34,984 bases of DNA from Bacteroidota bacterium (GTDB lineage: Bacteria; Bacteroidota; Rhodothermia; Rhodothermales; Bin80): positions 1 to 34,984 of the forward strand of contig JAPPNA010000085.1 of NCBI GenBank assembly GCA_028873925.1, given 5' to 3'. The notes under the pieces were generated by a model, which saw only the letters and a program-made list of their open reading frames with translations, was not told where the DNA came from and did no database searches. Each line of letters begins with the position of its first letter. Within the stretch, counting starts at the first letter, position 1. The position numbers and the translations under genes are program-made. Positions 15,730 to 24,766 of this stretch are shown piece after piece.

Positions 15730-17733
15730 ATGACAGATCTTGCTTCCTTTGAGCGCATTGTTACGAGTTTCGTGGACGATTACGATTTTCGGCGTGGAAT
15801 TCTCATAATGGAACGCGGTGACGAACTCGTAGAGGTTTCCGTTACCGCCACTCCCAAAGGAATCACAGTGACCAGAGACGGAGGTGCGTTGCCGGCTACA
15901 GAATGGATCTACAAGGACCTTGCTAAGCTGGAATTACTGGCACGCAGGATCGTTGACCTCGTTCATCCGCCGGAGCATTTTGTGTCCCCGCGCGGCAAAC
16001 TCGTTGATGGTGTGGATGTGGATCCTGATGGCACCGAACGAACGATTGATGATGCGTGCGGCACATTGCGAAATGTCTTGGGACGACCCCTGGCCGGGAC
16101 TACATCTGTCCTCTATCTGACTTCCGAAGCCGGTGAAGGTAAGACATCCCTGATAGAGCAGGTTGCCGTGCAACAGGCCGAGGCATACTTGAAGAAGAAG
16201 GCAGATTGGCTTCTGCTGCCGGTACCTCTCGGAGGCAGGCCATTCCTACGACTTGATGATGCTATTGTTGCTGCGTACGTAAACAGGCTCAAATTCCCAT
16301 ACTGGTATTACGGGGGGTTCATTGAGCTCGTGCGCCTGGGAGCTATTGTGCCCGCGTTCGATGGCTTTGAGGATATGATCGCAGACTCGCGGTCTCAAGC
16401 GGCAAGGTCCGCTTTCAAACATCTGATTGGCGAGCTGGAATCCCAAGGCAGTATTCTCGTTGCCGCGCGTCGGGCATTTGTTGACCTGTCATTTGGAAGC
16501 CAAGCGGACCTGTGGAAGGCTGAATCTCCGGGTCAGGATGTGCAGTTGCGTCGATTGGCTCTCAATAGATGGGATAAGAGCGTGTTTCTCCGGTATGCAC
16601 GAAAGAGGCAGGTAATCCTGCCCGAGGCACTTTATGAGGATGTGACGGAACAGCTGCGCACCCCCAAGCATCCAGTGCTGACCCGAGCGGTGTTGGTGAG
16701 GCGCTTGATTGATGTAGCGCTGGAGGAGAATGACCTTTCGGCGTTCCTTGCCCGAATCAGCGAAGATCAGACGAATTATTTTTATGAATTCGTTGAAAGC
16801 ATCGTTAGGCGGGAAGTTGAGTACAAATGGCATGATCTGTCGGGGGACAAGAATGCCCGCCTACTGAGTCTGGAGCAGCACCATCAGCTGCTCTCCATGT
16901 TGGCAGGCGAGATGTGGCTGTGCTCAGTTGAAATGCTGGGGAGGGAGATGCTGGACATGGTGGTGGAGATTTTCGCGGAAGATCAGGATCTTCCACCCTC
17001 TGTTGCATGGCAGGTACGTGAGCGCATTGGTGACCACGCTCTCCTGCATGTGCAGAGAGAGAATAGACGTGACACCGTGGAATTTGATCACGATGACTTC
17101 CGCTTGTTCTATTTGGGGCAGACCCTTGGACACGCTTTGGTTAATGCTGATGCTACATCCGTCGAACAGATCTTGGATACTAAGACTCTGACCGCACCAG
17201 CTATCGCTGAAGCGACCCGTCTCGTACGACAGGCCAGACCCACGGCCGCGCGCGAAGTGTTGGACCTCCTGGATGAGACCCTTAAGTATGCATCTCAGGT
17301 GTCATATCTCAGAGAAAACGCGGGAATGCTCCTGCTTTCACTGCTTGACAATCTGGGTATCGGGCACACCATCAGGAGGGGTACTTTTGGACTGGATTCT
17401 CTGGCGGGACGCAGTTTTTCAGGTCTCGTCGTGAAAGATTCATCTTTTGCTGCGACCAGACTTAAGGACACTCAACTGCACCGGTGCACCTTTAGTCGCT
17501 GCCGCTTTGAGAGGCTGGTTATCGATGAACCACGGGACATTCAGCATACGGAGCTGAATGAGTGCCAACTGGATTCGATCGCAATAGGCCAAAGCGGTGG
17601 TGAGATGCGCTCTTACTTTGATACTGCGGATATTCGCTGGCAACTCAATCATCACGGATTCAGCCTTGGTGCGCAGGGCCAGGACGAGGACGCGGCGGAG
17701 ACTCCATCAGGAACGATTTCAAGCTGGATATAG
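15730..17733 (+). CDS. NACHT/STAND-type P-loop ATPase with pentapeptide-like C-terminal repeats
   Basis: A 667-residue protein. Residues 1-120 form an N-terminal region of unknown family. The Walker A motif is SEAGEGKTS (132-140). The Walker B-like VPAFDGFEDM (207-216) has the acidic pattern of NACHT ATPases, and LVAARRAF fits the sensor-1 strand. A helical region follows, including the IEFDH/VEFDHDDFRLFYLG block common near the end of NACHT modules. Residues about 553-616 show pentapeptide-like spacing (SFSGL, SFAAT, TFSRC, RFERL). NACHT proteins are signal-activated oligomerising switches, many of them antiphage sensors in bacteria. The tight linkage to a NYN nuclease suggests it senses a trigger and licenses the nuclease. 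The acidic C-terminus ends just before a small gene in another frame, possibly its lost C-terminal domain. Confidence 0.86.
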   Translation: MTDLASFERIVTSFVDDYDFRRGILIMERGDELVEVSVTATPKGITVTRDGGALPATEWIYKDLAKLELLARRIVDLVHPPEHFVSPRGKLVDGVDVDPDGTERTIDDACGTLRNVLGRPLAGTTSVLYLTSEAGEGKTSLIEQVAVQQAEAYLKKKADWLLLPVPLGGRPFLRLDDAIVAAYVNRLKFPYWYYGGFIELVRLGAIVPAFDGFEDMIADSRSQAARSAFKHLIGELESQGSILVAARRAFVDLSFGSQADLWKAESPGQDVQLRRLALNRWDKSVFLRYARKRQVILPEALYEDVTEQLRTPKHPVLTRAVLVRRLIDVALEENDLSAFLARISEDQTNYFYEFVESIVRREVEYKWHDLSGDKNARLLSLEQHHQLLSMLAGEMWLCSVEMLGREMLDMVVEIFAEDQDLPPSVAWQVRERIGDHALLHVQRENRRDTVEFDHDDFRLFYLGQTLGHALVNADATSVEQILDTKTLTAPAIAEATRLVRQARPTAAREVLDLLDETLKYASQVSYLRENAGMLLLSLLDNLGIGHTIRRGTFGLDSLAGRSFSGLVVKDSSFAATRLKDTQLHRCTFSRCRFERLVIDEPRDIQHTELNECQLDSIAIGQSGGEMRSYFDTADIRWQLNHHGFSLGAQGQDEDAAETPSGTISSWI

Positions 17734-17750
17734 CCCTTAAATTCCTCAAC

Positions 17751-17978
17751 ATGTTCCTGAGAGCGACCTCGCTGCCGGAACAGACGATCCGCACCAGACT
17801 CGGCGGGAAGGCGGGCTATTTCTTCAACAAGGAATTACCCGTGCTGCAGCGATCTGGAATTGTAGGGGACTTTGGGTCCTCCAGCCGCCGGATGAGGCTA
17901 ATGGTGCCCTTGGACAAAATTGAAGAGGCCAATAGGAACGCTAGGGGGTCATTTGACAAGTTCATCAGCTCATTTTGA
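17751..17978 (+). CDS. Small winged-helix-like protein, third gene of the NYN-NACHT cassette
   Basis: A 75-residue basic protein starting MFLRATSLPEQTIRTRLG. The pattern (helix, turn, helix, then SGIVGDFGSSSRRMRLMVP) resembles a winged helix-turn-helix. It begins 18 nt after the ATPase stop. The same frame is open upstream of the ATG and reads NDFKLDIALKFLN, an amphipathic-helix-like segment that overlaps the ATPase 3' end. The real product may therefore start at a non-ATG codon, or be joined to the ATPase by a -1 frameshift. It could be a DNA-binding regulator of the cassette or the C-terminal domain of the ATPase. The fold call is by eye and tentative. Confidence 0.62.
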   Translation: MFLRATSLPEQTIRTRLGGKAGYFFNKELPVLQRSGIVGDFGSSSRRMRLMVPLDKIEEANRNARGSFDKFISSF

Positions 17979-18005
17979 ATCGATTTGTCGGAGGATCGCA
18001 GATAG

Positions 18006-18578
18006 ATGGATCCACGGATCCTAAATCAAATTGCCCGCAAAATGGATCAGTCTGCCTCATTGCGGTATCCCATTGGGTACCGTGAGAAACCGTCCGTAGT
18101 AACGTCGGCCCATCGGGCTGCATGGATCGAGGAGATCAGGGCGGCACCCGGTGCCCTGCGCAATGCGGTCGCCGATCTCACGCAAAACCAACTGGACACT
18201 CCCTATCGGCCGGGCGGGTGGACCATCCGGCAGGTGGTGCACCACCTGCCGGACAGCCATATGAACGCCTATATCCGCTTCCGTTGGACCCTGACGGAAG
18301 AGGCACCGGTCATCAAGACCTACCGCGAAGCACAGTGGGCGGAATTGCCGGATGGTAAGTCGGGTGATATTGAGCTTTCCCTGAATCTGCTGGAAGCCCT
18401 GCACCGGCGCTGGGTGGTCCTGCTGCGGTCGCTGAATGAGGAAGACTGGAAACGGACCTGCGTGCATCCCGAGGATGGTCCGAGGTCACTTGAGGATTTT
18501 CTGGCGGTGTACGCGTGGCATGGAAAGCATCACATTGCTCATATTCAGTCGCTAAGGGAGCGCCGCGGCTGGCAGTAG
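18006..18578 (+). CDS. DinB/YfiT-like putative metal-dependent hydrolase
   Basis: A 190-residue DinB-superfamily protein closest to YfiT/BstA. Diagnostic segments are LRYPIGY near the start, YRPGGWTIRQVVHHLPDSHMNAYIR with metal-binding His, and YAWHGKHHIAHI with the C-terminal metal His. The family binds Ni or Zn with three His; characterised members are bacillithiol or mycothiol S-transferases, but many are unassigned. GGAGG (17990-17994) precedes the ATG at 18006. An internal ATG at 18042 would match the usual family N-terminus better. It lies just downstream of the NYN-NACHT cassette and is convergent with the Na/Pi transporter. Confidence 0.88.
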   Translation: MDPRILNQIARKMDQSASLRYPIGYREKPSVVTSAHRAAWIEEIRAAPGALRNAVADLTQNQLDTPYRPGGWTIRQVVHHLPDSHMNAYIRFRWTLTEEAPVIKTYREAQWAELPDGKSGDIELSLNLLEALHRRWVVLLRSLNEEDWKRTCVHPEDGPRSLEDFLAVYAWHGKHHIAHIQSLRERRGWQ

Positions 18579-18599
18579 CAGGGGGGTGTTAGCACCTGC
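18578..18599. terminator. Possible bidirectional terminator hairpin
   Basis: GGTG-TTAG-CACC, with outer GCA/TGC pairing across a bulge, lies between the convergent DinB-like and Na/Pi cotransporter genes. It has no clear T-run, so the call is tentative. Confidence 0.3.
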
Positions 18600-18619
18600 C
18601 GTTCAATACGGCGTGTCGG

Positions 18620-19786
18620 TCAGGGCTGCTCCACCTGTTCAACGGCGGGGCTGTTGCCGCCGTAGAAGGAGGTGTCCAGATTGCGGGTGGCCAGAATAAT
18701 GAGCAGGGGCAGCACAAAGAATATCAGCGCAATATACCCGAACGCATAGGCCCTGTTTTTCACCACGAGTCTACCTAGCCATTCGGCCAGGACTATCGGG
18801 ATCTGTCGCAGGCGCTTGAACGGCAGGAATAGCAATACGCCGCAGCAATTGAACATCAGATGCGCCAGCGCGACCTGCAGCGCAAACATACCGTGCTCAC
18901 TGCCGCCACCGGCAAAGACCAGTGCGGCTAACAGTGCGGTAATTGTGGTGCCGATATTCGCACCCAGGACAAAGGGGAAAATCTGAGACACCGTTACGAT
19001 CCCGGCACCCACCAGCGGCACCGTGACCGAGGTGGTAATGGACGAGCTCTGCACCATCACCGTGACCAGTGTACCAAACAGCAAAGCGACAACGGCGGGA
19101 CCGAACAGATAATTGTTGATCAGACGTTCGGACCGTCCCAACAGCAGGGCGCGCAGCATGATCACCAGATAACGGAGTGATAGGAACAGGCATGTTACGC
19201 CGACGATCAGTACCAATACGCCGTTCTGGCCCATCAGGTCGATCATCAACCCTACTACCGGAGCGGTCAGCACCTCAACAAAGTTGAGCAGCTCAGTTCC
19301 GCCTACATCTGACAGCGCGTTTGCCAGGCCATCCGCGGAACGAGACAGAAAGCCCGTGACCAGCTCCAGCGGAAAAAAGATGGCTACGGCCATGAGATTG
19401 AAAAAATCATGCACTGTCGCCGCACCCATCGCACGCCCGAATTCATCCTTACGGACGATATGTCCCAGCGATACGATGGTATTGGTCACGCTGGTGCCGA
19501 CGTTGGCCCCCAGCATAATAGGAATCGCCCCCGGCACGGTGAGTCCGCCTGCAGCCACCAAGCCGACCACCAGGGACGTAACCGTGGATGAGCTCTGCAC
19601 CAGCGAAGTGGCCAGAATGCCCACAAACAGGCCCACAAACGGATTGGCCGTGGACTGAATCAGACGTTCCGCGAACCCGGATCCGAGGAGCTTGACCGAC
19701 TCCCCCATAAGCTCAAGACTCGCGAAGAACAACAGCAGCACGGCTAGGAGGGCCAGAATGCGCAGCAATGTGGCGGACCGACTCAT
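18620..19786 (-). CDS. Na+/phosphate cotransporter (NptA/SLC34-like)
   Basis: A 388-residue polytopic membrane protein with two inverted-repeat halves, each carrying the family's QSSS motif (64-67 and 246-249). Each QSSS is followed by a glycine-rich LGANVGTS or LGANIGTT block. SLC34/NptA-type proteins import inorganic phosphate with Na+. The length fits forms that lack the C-terminal PhoU-like domain. It is the last gene of a minus-strand operon, 34 nt after a T9SS surface protein and downstream of a TonB-dependent receptor. This points to a joint outer- and inner-membrane phosphate acquisition system. A PhoB/PhoP-like box precedes the operon. Confidence 0.92.
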   Translation of the reverse strand: MSRSATLLRILALLAVLLLFFASLELMGESVKLLGSGFAERLIQSTANPFVGLFVGILATSLVQSSSTVTSLVVGLVAAGGLTVPGAIPIMLGANVGTSVTNTIVSLGHIVRKDEFGRAMGAATVHDFFNLMAVAIFFPLELVTGFLSRSADGLANALSDVGGTELLNFVEVLTAPVVGLMIDLMGQNGVLVLIVGVTCLFLSLRYLVIMLRALLLGRSERLINNYLFGPAVVALLFGTLVTVMVQSSSITTSVTVPLVGAGIVTVSQIFPFVLGANIGTTITALLAALVFAGGGSEHGMFALQVALAHLMFNCCGVLLFLPFKRLRQIPIVLAEWLGRLVVKNRAYAFGYIALIFFVLPLLIILATRNLDTSFYGGNSPAVEQVEQP

Positions 19787-19820
19787 AAATTCGGGCGGTT
19801 ATCGTGGGGCAAGAGCAGGA

Positions 19821-21578
19821 CTACTTTACCAGTGTCATCGTGTGGGCCATGCTGCCGGATTCGGTATCCAATCTGTACATGTACAGCCCGCTGGGCAGAT
19901 GAGAGGCATCATAGGTCACTTTATAGGTGCCGGCCGCCATCTGCTCATCCACCAGGACGCTGATTGCGCGTCCCATCAGGTCGTAGACCGTAAGGCGTAC
20001 GGATTGGGCCTGATCCAGACCAAATTCGATCGTCGTGCTCGGGTTGAAGGGATTGGGATAATTCTCTCCCAATCCAATGTCCGCCGGAACCGGCCCGTCC
20101 ACGCCCTCGACCGCTACCGCAAAGTCTCCCACAAAACCCAGTTCATTGAGCGCGGTCCATCCCGTCAGCCAGTGATCAGCTCCGAAGGCACCGACAAAAC
20201 TGACCTCGGTAAAAAATGTGTCATTGGCCGGATACGGAGAGCGCGCCATGGAAAAGGCCGGGCTTTCACTGAATGGACGCGGATCCAGCATGCCGCCTCC
20301 CTCAAGGCCGAAGGGGCCTTCAACACCACGGTCGATCCCGCGGAGCATCGGGTCGGCGGCTACGTTGCCGTTGGCCCGCAGATGCCCGAGCACCGCCGCA
20401 CCGAAGGCCGGATCGTCCACATCAATCCAACTGGTCAGGTCCGGGCCTGCACCGAAATCCCACCATAGGTTGTGGTGCAGGGCAAGATCCCCGGCCTCAA
20501 AGCGCTGGCGGCTGTCCTCCGTCTTGGATCCCGTGTTATCAATGTCCTCAATATGCAGGGCAAATCCACCTTTGCTTGAATTGAATTGCGTGAAAATGGA
20601 GTTGTGATAGAAACCACCGGTATTGTCGCGGAACATGAGCATTTCGCCGCGATCCGACTCAGGGGACGCCGACGAGCCTGCGCCGACATAAGTGGCATTG
20701 TAGATGGTGGGACGGGCATACGGTTGGAAGTGCTCATCTCCGCTGGCCCCATCCTGCTCGGCCGCTGCTCCGGCCTTGTCGGGTGCCTGAAGTACAAACC
20801 AGAACTGGCCGTTTCCCCGCCAGCCCTGATCCCAGTCCACGGCATCGTCGGAATTAAAGACGCTCACGAAGTACCTGATGCTGACCGTGCCGCCGAAGAA
20901 TTCCACGCCATCGTCACCACTGGCATAGACCTCAATGTACTCCAGCGTGGTACCGCTGCCGACCGCGCCAAGCGTGAGGCCCTGGATTTCATTGCCATCG
21001 CTTTCCCCAATGTTGATCCCAGTATGGCGGATGGACGCATAGCGCATCACCCCGGAATCGTCGTCGTCATGGTTGCCGCCGTATTCCGCACGAGTGTCGC
21101 CATCCGCCAGCACCTCGTTGACCCCTTCAATCTCCCTGAAATCACCATTCGCATCGCCCGGGTTATTGGTTTGCGCACGGCCCAGAATGACCACGCCGCC
21201 CCACAGGCCGCGATCAGTGTAATCCAACAGGTCCGGTCCGGAAATATTGTCCTGGACTGACGTGAAGATAATGGGCTTGTCGGCGGTACCCTCGGCCATA
21301 ATCCTGCCGCCGCGAGCGATCACCAGACCGGCGGCATCCACATTCTGTGTGTCTTCGGCCTTAATGACCGTGCCGGCCTCAATTGTCAGTACGGCTCCCT
21401 CTTCAACGATGACGAGCTCGTCCAGCCTGTATACATTCTTAGCGGTCCAGGTTACTGCCTGTCCTGCCTGAATGGAGGCATCTGTAACCAGGATCACCGG
21501 GCGCATTTCAACATCCGGATTCTGGGCTTGGGCCAGCGTTGGAAGCAGCGGGGCAAGGAAGAAAGCAAGATGTTTCAT
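19821..21578 (-). CDS. T9SS-sorted surface protein with beta-helix-like repeats
   Basis: A 585-residue protein with a signal peptide (MKHLAFFLAPLLPTLAQAQ). A region of repeated short beta-strands follows (LTIEAGTVIKAE, GLVIARGGRIMAEG, YASIRHTGINIG, LEYIEVYASGDDGVEFFGG), consistent with a right-handed beta-helix, and includes an acidic NHDDDDSG patch. The C-terminal 80 residues are a type A T9SS sorting domain (NYPNPFNPSTTIEFGL, VYDLMGR, LPSGLYMYRL). A frame from 21629 adds a leader ahead of the signal, so 21578 is chosen. It sits between a TonB-dependent receptor and a Na/Pi cotransporter and may capture a phosphorus-containing substrate at the surface. That role is inferred from context only. 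Confidence 0.88.
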   Translation of the reverse strand: MKHLAFFLAPLLPTLAQAQNPDVEMRPVILVTDASIQAGQAVTWTAKNVYRLDELVIVEEGAVLTIEAGTVIKAEDTQNVDAAGLVIARGGRIMAEGTADKPIIFTSVQDNISGPDLLDYTDRGLWGGVVILGRAQTNNPGDANGDFREIEGVNEVLADGDTRAEYGGNHDDDDSGVMRYASIRHTGINIGESDGNEIQGLTLGAVGSGTTLEYIEVYASGDDGVEFFGGTVSIRYFVSVFNSDDAVDWDQGWRGNGQFWFVLQAPDKAGAAAEQDGASGDEHFQPYARPTIYNATYVGAGSSASPESDRGEMLMFRDNTGGFYHNSIFTQFNSSKGGFALHIEDIDNTGSKTEDSRQRFEAGDLALHHNLWWDFGAGPDLTSWIDVDDPAFGAAVLGHLRANGNVAADPMLRGIDRGVEGPFGLEGGGMLDPRPFSESPAFSMARSPYPANDTFFTEVSFVGAFGADHWLTGWTALNELGFVGDFAVAVEGVDGPVPADIGLGENYPNPFNPSTTIEFGLDQAQSVRLTVYDLMGRAISVLVDEQMAAGTYKVTYDASHLPSGLYMYRLDTESGSMAHTMTLVK

Positions 21579-21710
21579 GGTCAGCAGTAATGGAAAGCGC
21601 ACTGCCGGTCCGTTAAGACATCCCGACACGATTCACCGGAGCGGCCGGCCGCAGTCGCGATGCGTTGCCCGTGCGGGAGAAACCATACCGGCAGGTCCAC
21701 ATGCTGTGGC

Positions 21711-24700
21711 TCAGTCAATGACATAGGTGATTCCCACAGAAAAAATGCGTCCTCTTGAAAACGACAGGTAGTCATAAGTCTGACCCTTGAAGGTCTGGAT
21801 CTGCCGCACGCTGGTGCCCAGGAGATTCTTGGCCGAAAGCTTGACACGGAAGTTTATCGGCAGATCCTGGGTGAAGGTGACATCCAGATCACGACGCGCT
21901 TTTTCAAAGACATCCGGCGTAGCTCCCTGGGTCACCGCCAGCAACCGGTCGCCGAACACGGTGTAGTACACCCCAAGTGTGGTGCCCGTACGGAAGTTTT
22001 CGTAGCTCGCATTGAGATTCAGCAGGTACGGAGACTGCCCCTCCAGAGATCGGGTGGTGGCAGCACCAGGGTCGGAAGCCCGGATGATGATCAGCTCTTC
22101 TTCCGGAATATCCACCACCGACTGGACCCGGGAAAAATTGCCGCCCAGAGAGATATCGCGAAGCACGGGGACCTGTATCCAGGTATCCAGCCGCTTGCGG
22201 GCCTCAAATTCAGCCCCATACACACGGGCTCGGTCCACATTCTGAAAGGACACGAAGCGGCCTTCGCCCACATTGCGGAGCACTCGTTCAATGGGATCCT
22301 CAAACGTCTTGTAGAATCCGCTGACTGCCAATAGCTCGCCGGAGCGCATAAACCACTCCCAGCGCACATCAAGATTGGTGATCAGGGTACGGTTCAGCAG
22401 GGGATTGCCCTCCTGAATATCGCCCCCGACAAAGTTGAAGCTCTGAAACGGTGCAAGCTCCCGGTAGGTCGGGCGCGCCAGCGTCCGCGTTGCCGCCAGG
22501 CGGGCGTTCATGTTCTCGCCCAGCGCCATCACCACATTCAGGGCCGGCAGCCAGTCGGTCTGGCGCAACACGCCGCGGCGCAGGGAGTCGGGGAGCATGT
22601 CATCAAAGCTCTCGGTGACCATTTCCGTGGACTCAACACGGGCACCGCCGATTACACGCACGGTACGCGCAAGCGGCATATCAAGCATGACATACCCGGC
22701 CCGAACATCTCGTGAGGCATCATAATTGGCCCGGTCCGGGGAGTTTTCCAGCACATACAACCCGGCATTGTAGGCAGTGATGTCACCGAGTGAGAGTGTG
22801 TCCCGGACCCCCAGGTTAACCTCATTGAAGTAGGCCGCCGGATCGCCGTGAAAATCGGAGAAACTGATTTCGCGGCCTTCCACATACTCAAACCGCCGCT
22901 GGCGGAACTCACGCTGCGAGTCGTCATAACGCGCGCCGAAGATCACGCGGGCCCCCAGGCCGTTCCATTGCCGGAACGGAATCGTAACATCCAGGATGGC
23001 TCCCCGGGTGTCTTCCTCCAAGTCCCGAAAATACCGTTGAGGGGGTGGGGCGTTGCCGCCGCCGAGTGTCCAGGTGGTGTCGAGTCCACCGGAGGTCTCA
23101 AAGATGTTTCGGTCGGATGAGAAGAACCGCAGATCCGGCTCATTCTGGGTGTTGCGCGCTACCGAGACACTCCACGCCATCTGAATGAGTCGGAATCCAT
23201 GCTCGCCGCGCAGCTGATAACTGCTCATCGACCGCTCTTTGTAGTCCAGGGATCGGGTGAAAAAGGTGGCGTTTCTGCTCTGGTCACGGTATCCTCCCAG
23301 CATGGTGGCTTGACTGGTTCCGCTCTGGGTGCGCAGCAGTGTGAAGGCGAACTCATGGTTGTCAGCTGGCTGGAAGGCCAATGTGCCGGAGCCGCCCCAG
23401 TTCACTTCGTCAGTCCCGCGCACATTCATAAAGGAGCCTGCCTCAAGCGGGTCTGCACGCGTAATGAGGGTCAGGTCCAGATCCGGCCCGAAATATGTGG
23501 TGCTGATCAGGTTTTCGGAACCGGCCACATCGCCGCCAACCAGTCGCCACTGGCTGAATACGCCATCGTCATAGTACTGGTAGCTGCGATTGTACGTCAG
23601 GCTACCGCTGAGTCCGAGAGGATGCCCCAGGATGTGAAGCTTACCGCCACCGGCGACTGATAAGCTGCGGTTGATCGGAGTAGAGGTCCGACTGGGATAC
23701 ATGATGGAATTGAACGCGCGCGCAAAGCTATTCAGGGAATCTGCGCGTGCCTGCCGGATGGCATTGGTTATGCCGGTTCTCAGGTCGCGCAAGTCAGCTT
23801 CCCGTGGCATCGGAGCTCCAGGCGCTTTGTCGCCGAGGATCCCCGGCAGTGCCCGCAGGCCATCGTCGCGTCCGATCCAATCAGTCGGGCTGCCCTCGTA
23901 GGTCAGAAAATTGTCAATTCGGCTGGACTGATCGTCGTAGGACCCCGATATGGACAATTGGAAGGTGAAGCGGTCCGGGAACGCTTTGGTGGCAACATCG
24001 ACCAGCCCACCGCTGAAATCCCCCGGCTTGTCAGGGGTGAACGTCTTAAGCGTAACGATCTTATCAATCAGCGCCGCCGGAAACAGGTCCAGCTGTACCG
24101 CTTTACGGTCAGGGTCGGCACTCGGCAACGTGGAGCCGTTCAGCGTGGTATTGGCATAGCGGTCTCCGAGGCCCCTGATATAGACGTATCTGCCTCCGAC
24201 CACCGACGCGCCGGTCACTTTGGTCATGGCTGCAGCCGCGTCGCCGGATCCTGACCGGCTGATTTGTTCTGACCCGATGGCATCACTGACCGCGACCGCC
24301 TTTGCGCGCGACCGCAGCAATCCGGCTTCGGAGCCTTCAATCACGGATGCCTCAATGGTTACTTCGTCGTACTCAAGTGCCTCCGGATAAAGTTGGATTT
24401 CCAGTCGGGTCAGCTCGCCGGCTGTGACCACCACATTCTCAACGGTGACCGCTGTATAACCCAGATAGTTGACGATGAGCGTGTGAATCCCGGCCTCCGT
24501 TTCAAAGGAAAAATCACCGTTTAGATCTGTCGCATCGCCGGTTACGGTGTTGGCCACGGTGGCCGAAGCGCCAATGAGTGTCTCACCCGTACTGCCATCA
24601 ACGACCACACCGGCAATGGTGCCGGTCTGGGCGCGGGCGGCCTGCACCAATCCCAGAACTCCAATCAGAATCAGAGCGCAATTTCGCGGGACCGAGAGAG

Positions 24701-24719
24701 TAACCATAGCGGGTAACAT
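21711..24719 (-). CDS. TonB-dependent outer-membrane receptor with CarboxypepD_reg domain
   Basis: A 1002-residue protein. A signal peptide ends near VQAARAQ; an ATG at 24707 is an alternative start. A CarboxypepD_reg domain (GTIAGVVVDGSTGETLIGASA...LNGDFSF) occupies about 32-115. The plug is at about 140-260 (SEQISRSGSGDAAAAMTKVTGA, YVYIRGLGDRY, SGGLVDV), followed by a long 22-strand-type barrel ending in ISF-like YVID. Such receptors import scarce ligands using TonB energy. It is the first gene of the operon with the T9SS surface protein and the Na/Pi cotransporter. The ligand is unknown; phosphate or an organophosphate is suggested by its partners and by the upstream TTAACA repeats. Confidence 0.93.
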   Translation of the reverse strand: MLPAMVTLSVPRNCALILIGVLGLVQAARAQTGTIAGVVVDGSTGETLIGASATVANTVTGDATDLNGDFSFETEAGIHTLIVNYLGYTAVTVENVVVTAGELTRLEIQLYPEALEYDEVTIEASVIEGSEAGLLRSRAKAVAVSDAIGSEQISRSGSGDAAAAMTKVTGASVVGGRYVYIRGLGDRYANTTLNGSTLPSADPDRKAVQLDLFPAALIDKIVTLKTFTPDKPGDFSGGLVDVATKAFPDRFTFQLSISGSYDDQSSRIDNFLTYEGSPTDWIGRDDGLRALPGILGDKAPGAPMPREADLRDLRTGITNAIRQARADSLNSFARAFNSIMYPSRTSTPINRSLSVAGGGKLHILGHPLGLSGSLTYNRSYQYYDDGVFSQWRLVGGDVAGSENLISTTYFGPDLDLTLITRADPLEAGSFMNVRGTDEVNWGGSGTLAFQPADNHEFAFTLLRTQSGTSQATMLGGYRDQSRNATFFTRSLDYKERSMSSYQLRGEHGFRLIQMAWSVSVARNTQNEPDLRFFSSDRNIFETSGGLDTTWTLGGGNAPPPQRYFRDLEEDTRGAILDVTIPFRQWNGLGARVIFGARYDDSQREFRQRRFEYVEGREISFSDFHGDPAAYFNEVNLGVRDTLSLGDITAYNAGLYVLENSPDRANYDASRDVRAGYVMLDMPLARTVRVIGGARVESTEMVTESFDDMLPDSLRRGVLRQTDWLPALNVVMALGENMNARLAATRTLARPTYRELAPFQSFNFVGGDIQEGNPLLNRTLITNLDVRWEWFMRSGELLAVSGFYKTFEDPIERVLRNVGEGRFVSFQNVDRARVYGAEFEARKRLDTWIQVPVLRDISLGGNFSRVQSVVDIPEEELIIIRASDPGAATTRSLEGQSPYLLNLNASYENFRTGTTLGVYYTVFGDRLLAVTQGATPDVFEKARRDLDVTFTQDLPINFRVKLSAKNLLGTSVRQIQTFKGQTYDYLSFSRGRIFSVGITYVID

Positions 24720-24740
24720 GTACGGTTGAAGGACACGGCA

Positions 24741-24746
24741 ATTTTA
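24741..24746 (-). promoter_or_regulatory. Possible -10 box of the receptor/Na-Pi operon
   Basis: TAAAAT reads on the minus strand 22 nt before the receptor ATG. Its distance to the TTAACA repeats upstream fits an activator bound over a missing -35 box. It is assigned by position and consensus only. Confidence 0.35.
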
Positions 24747-24766
24747 CGCTGGCCCGGCGAGTTGAA

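Noticed and set aside
19692-20468. Plus-strand frames opposite the Na/Pi and T9SS genes (also 20586-21260)
   Set aside because: They lie opposite genes with clear motifs (QSSS, T9SS sorting domain) and are shadows.
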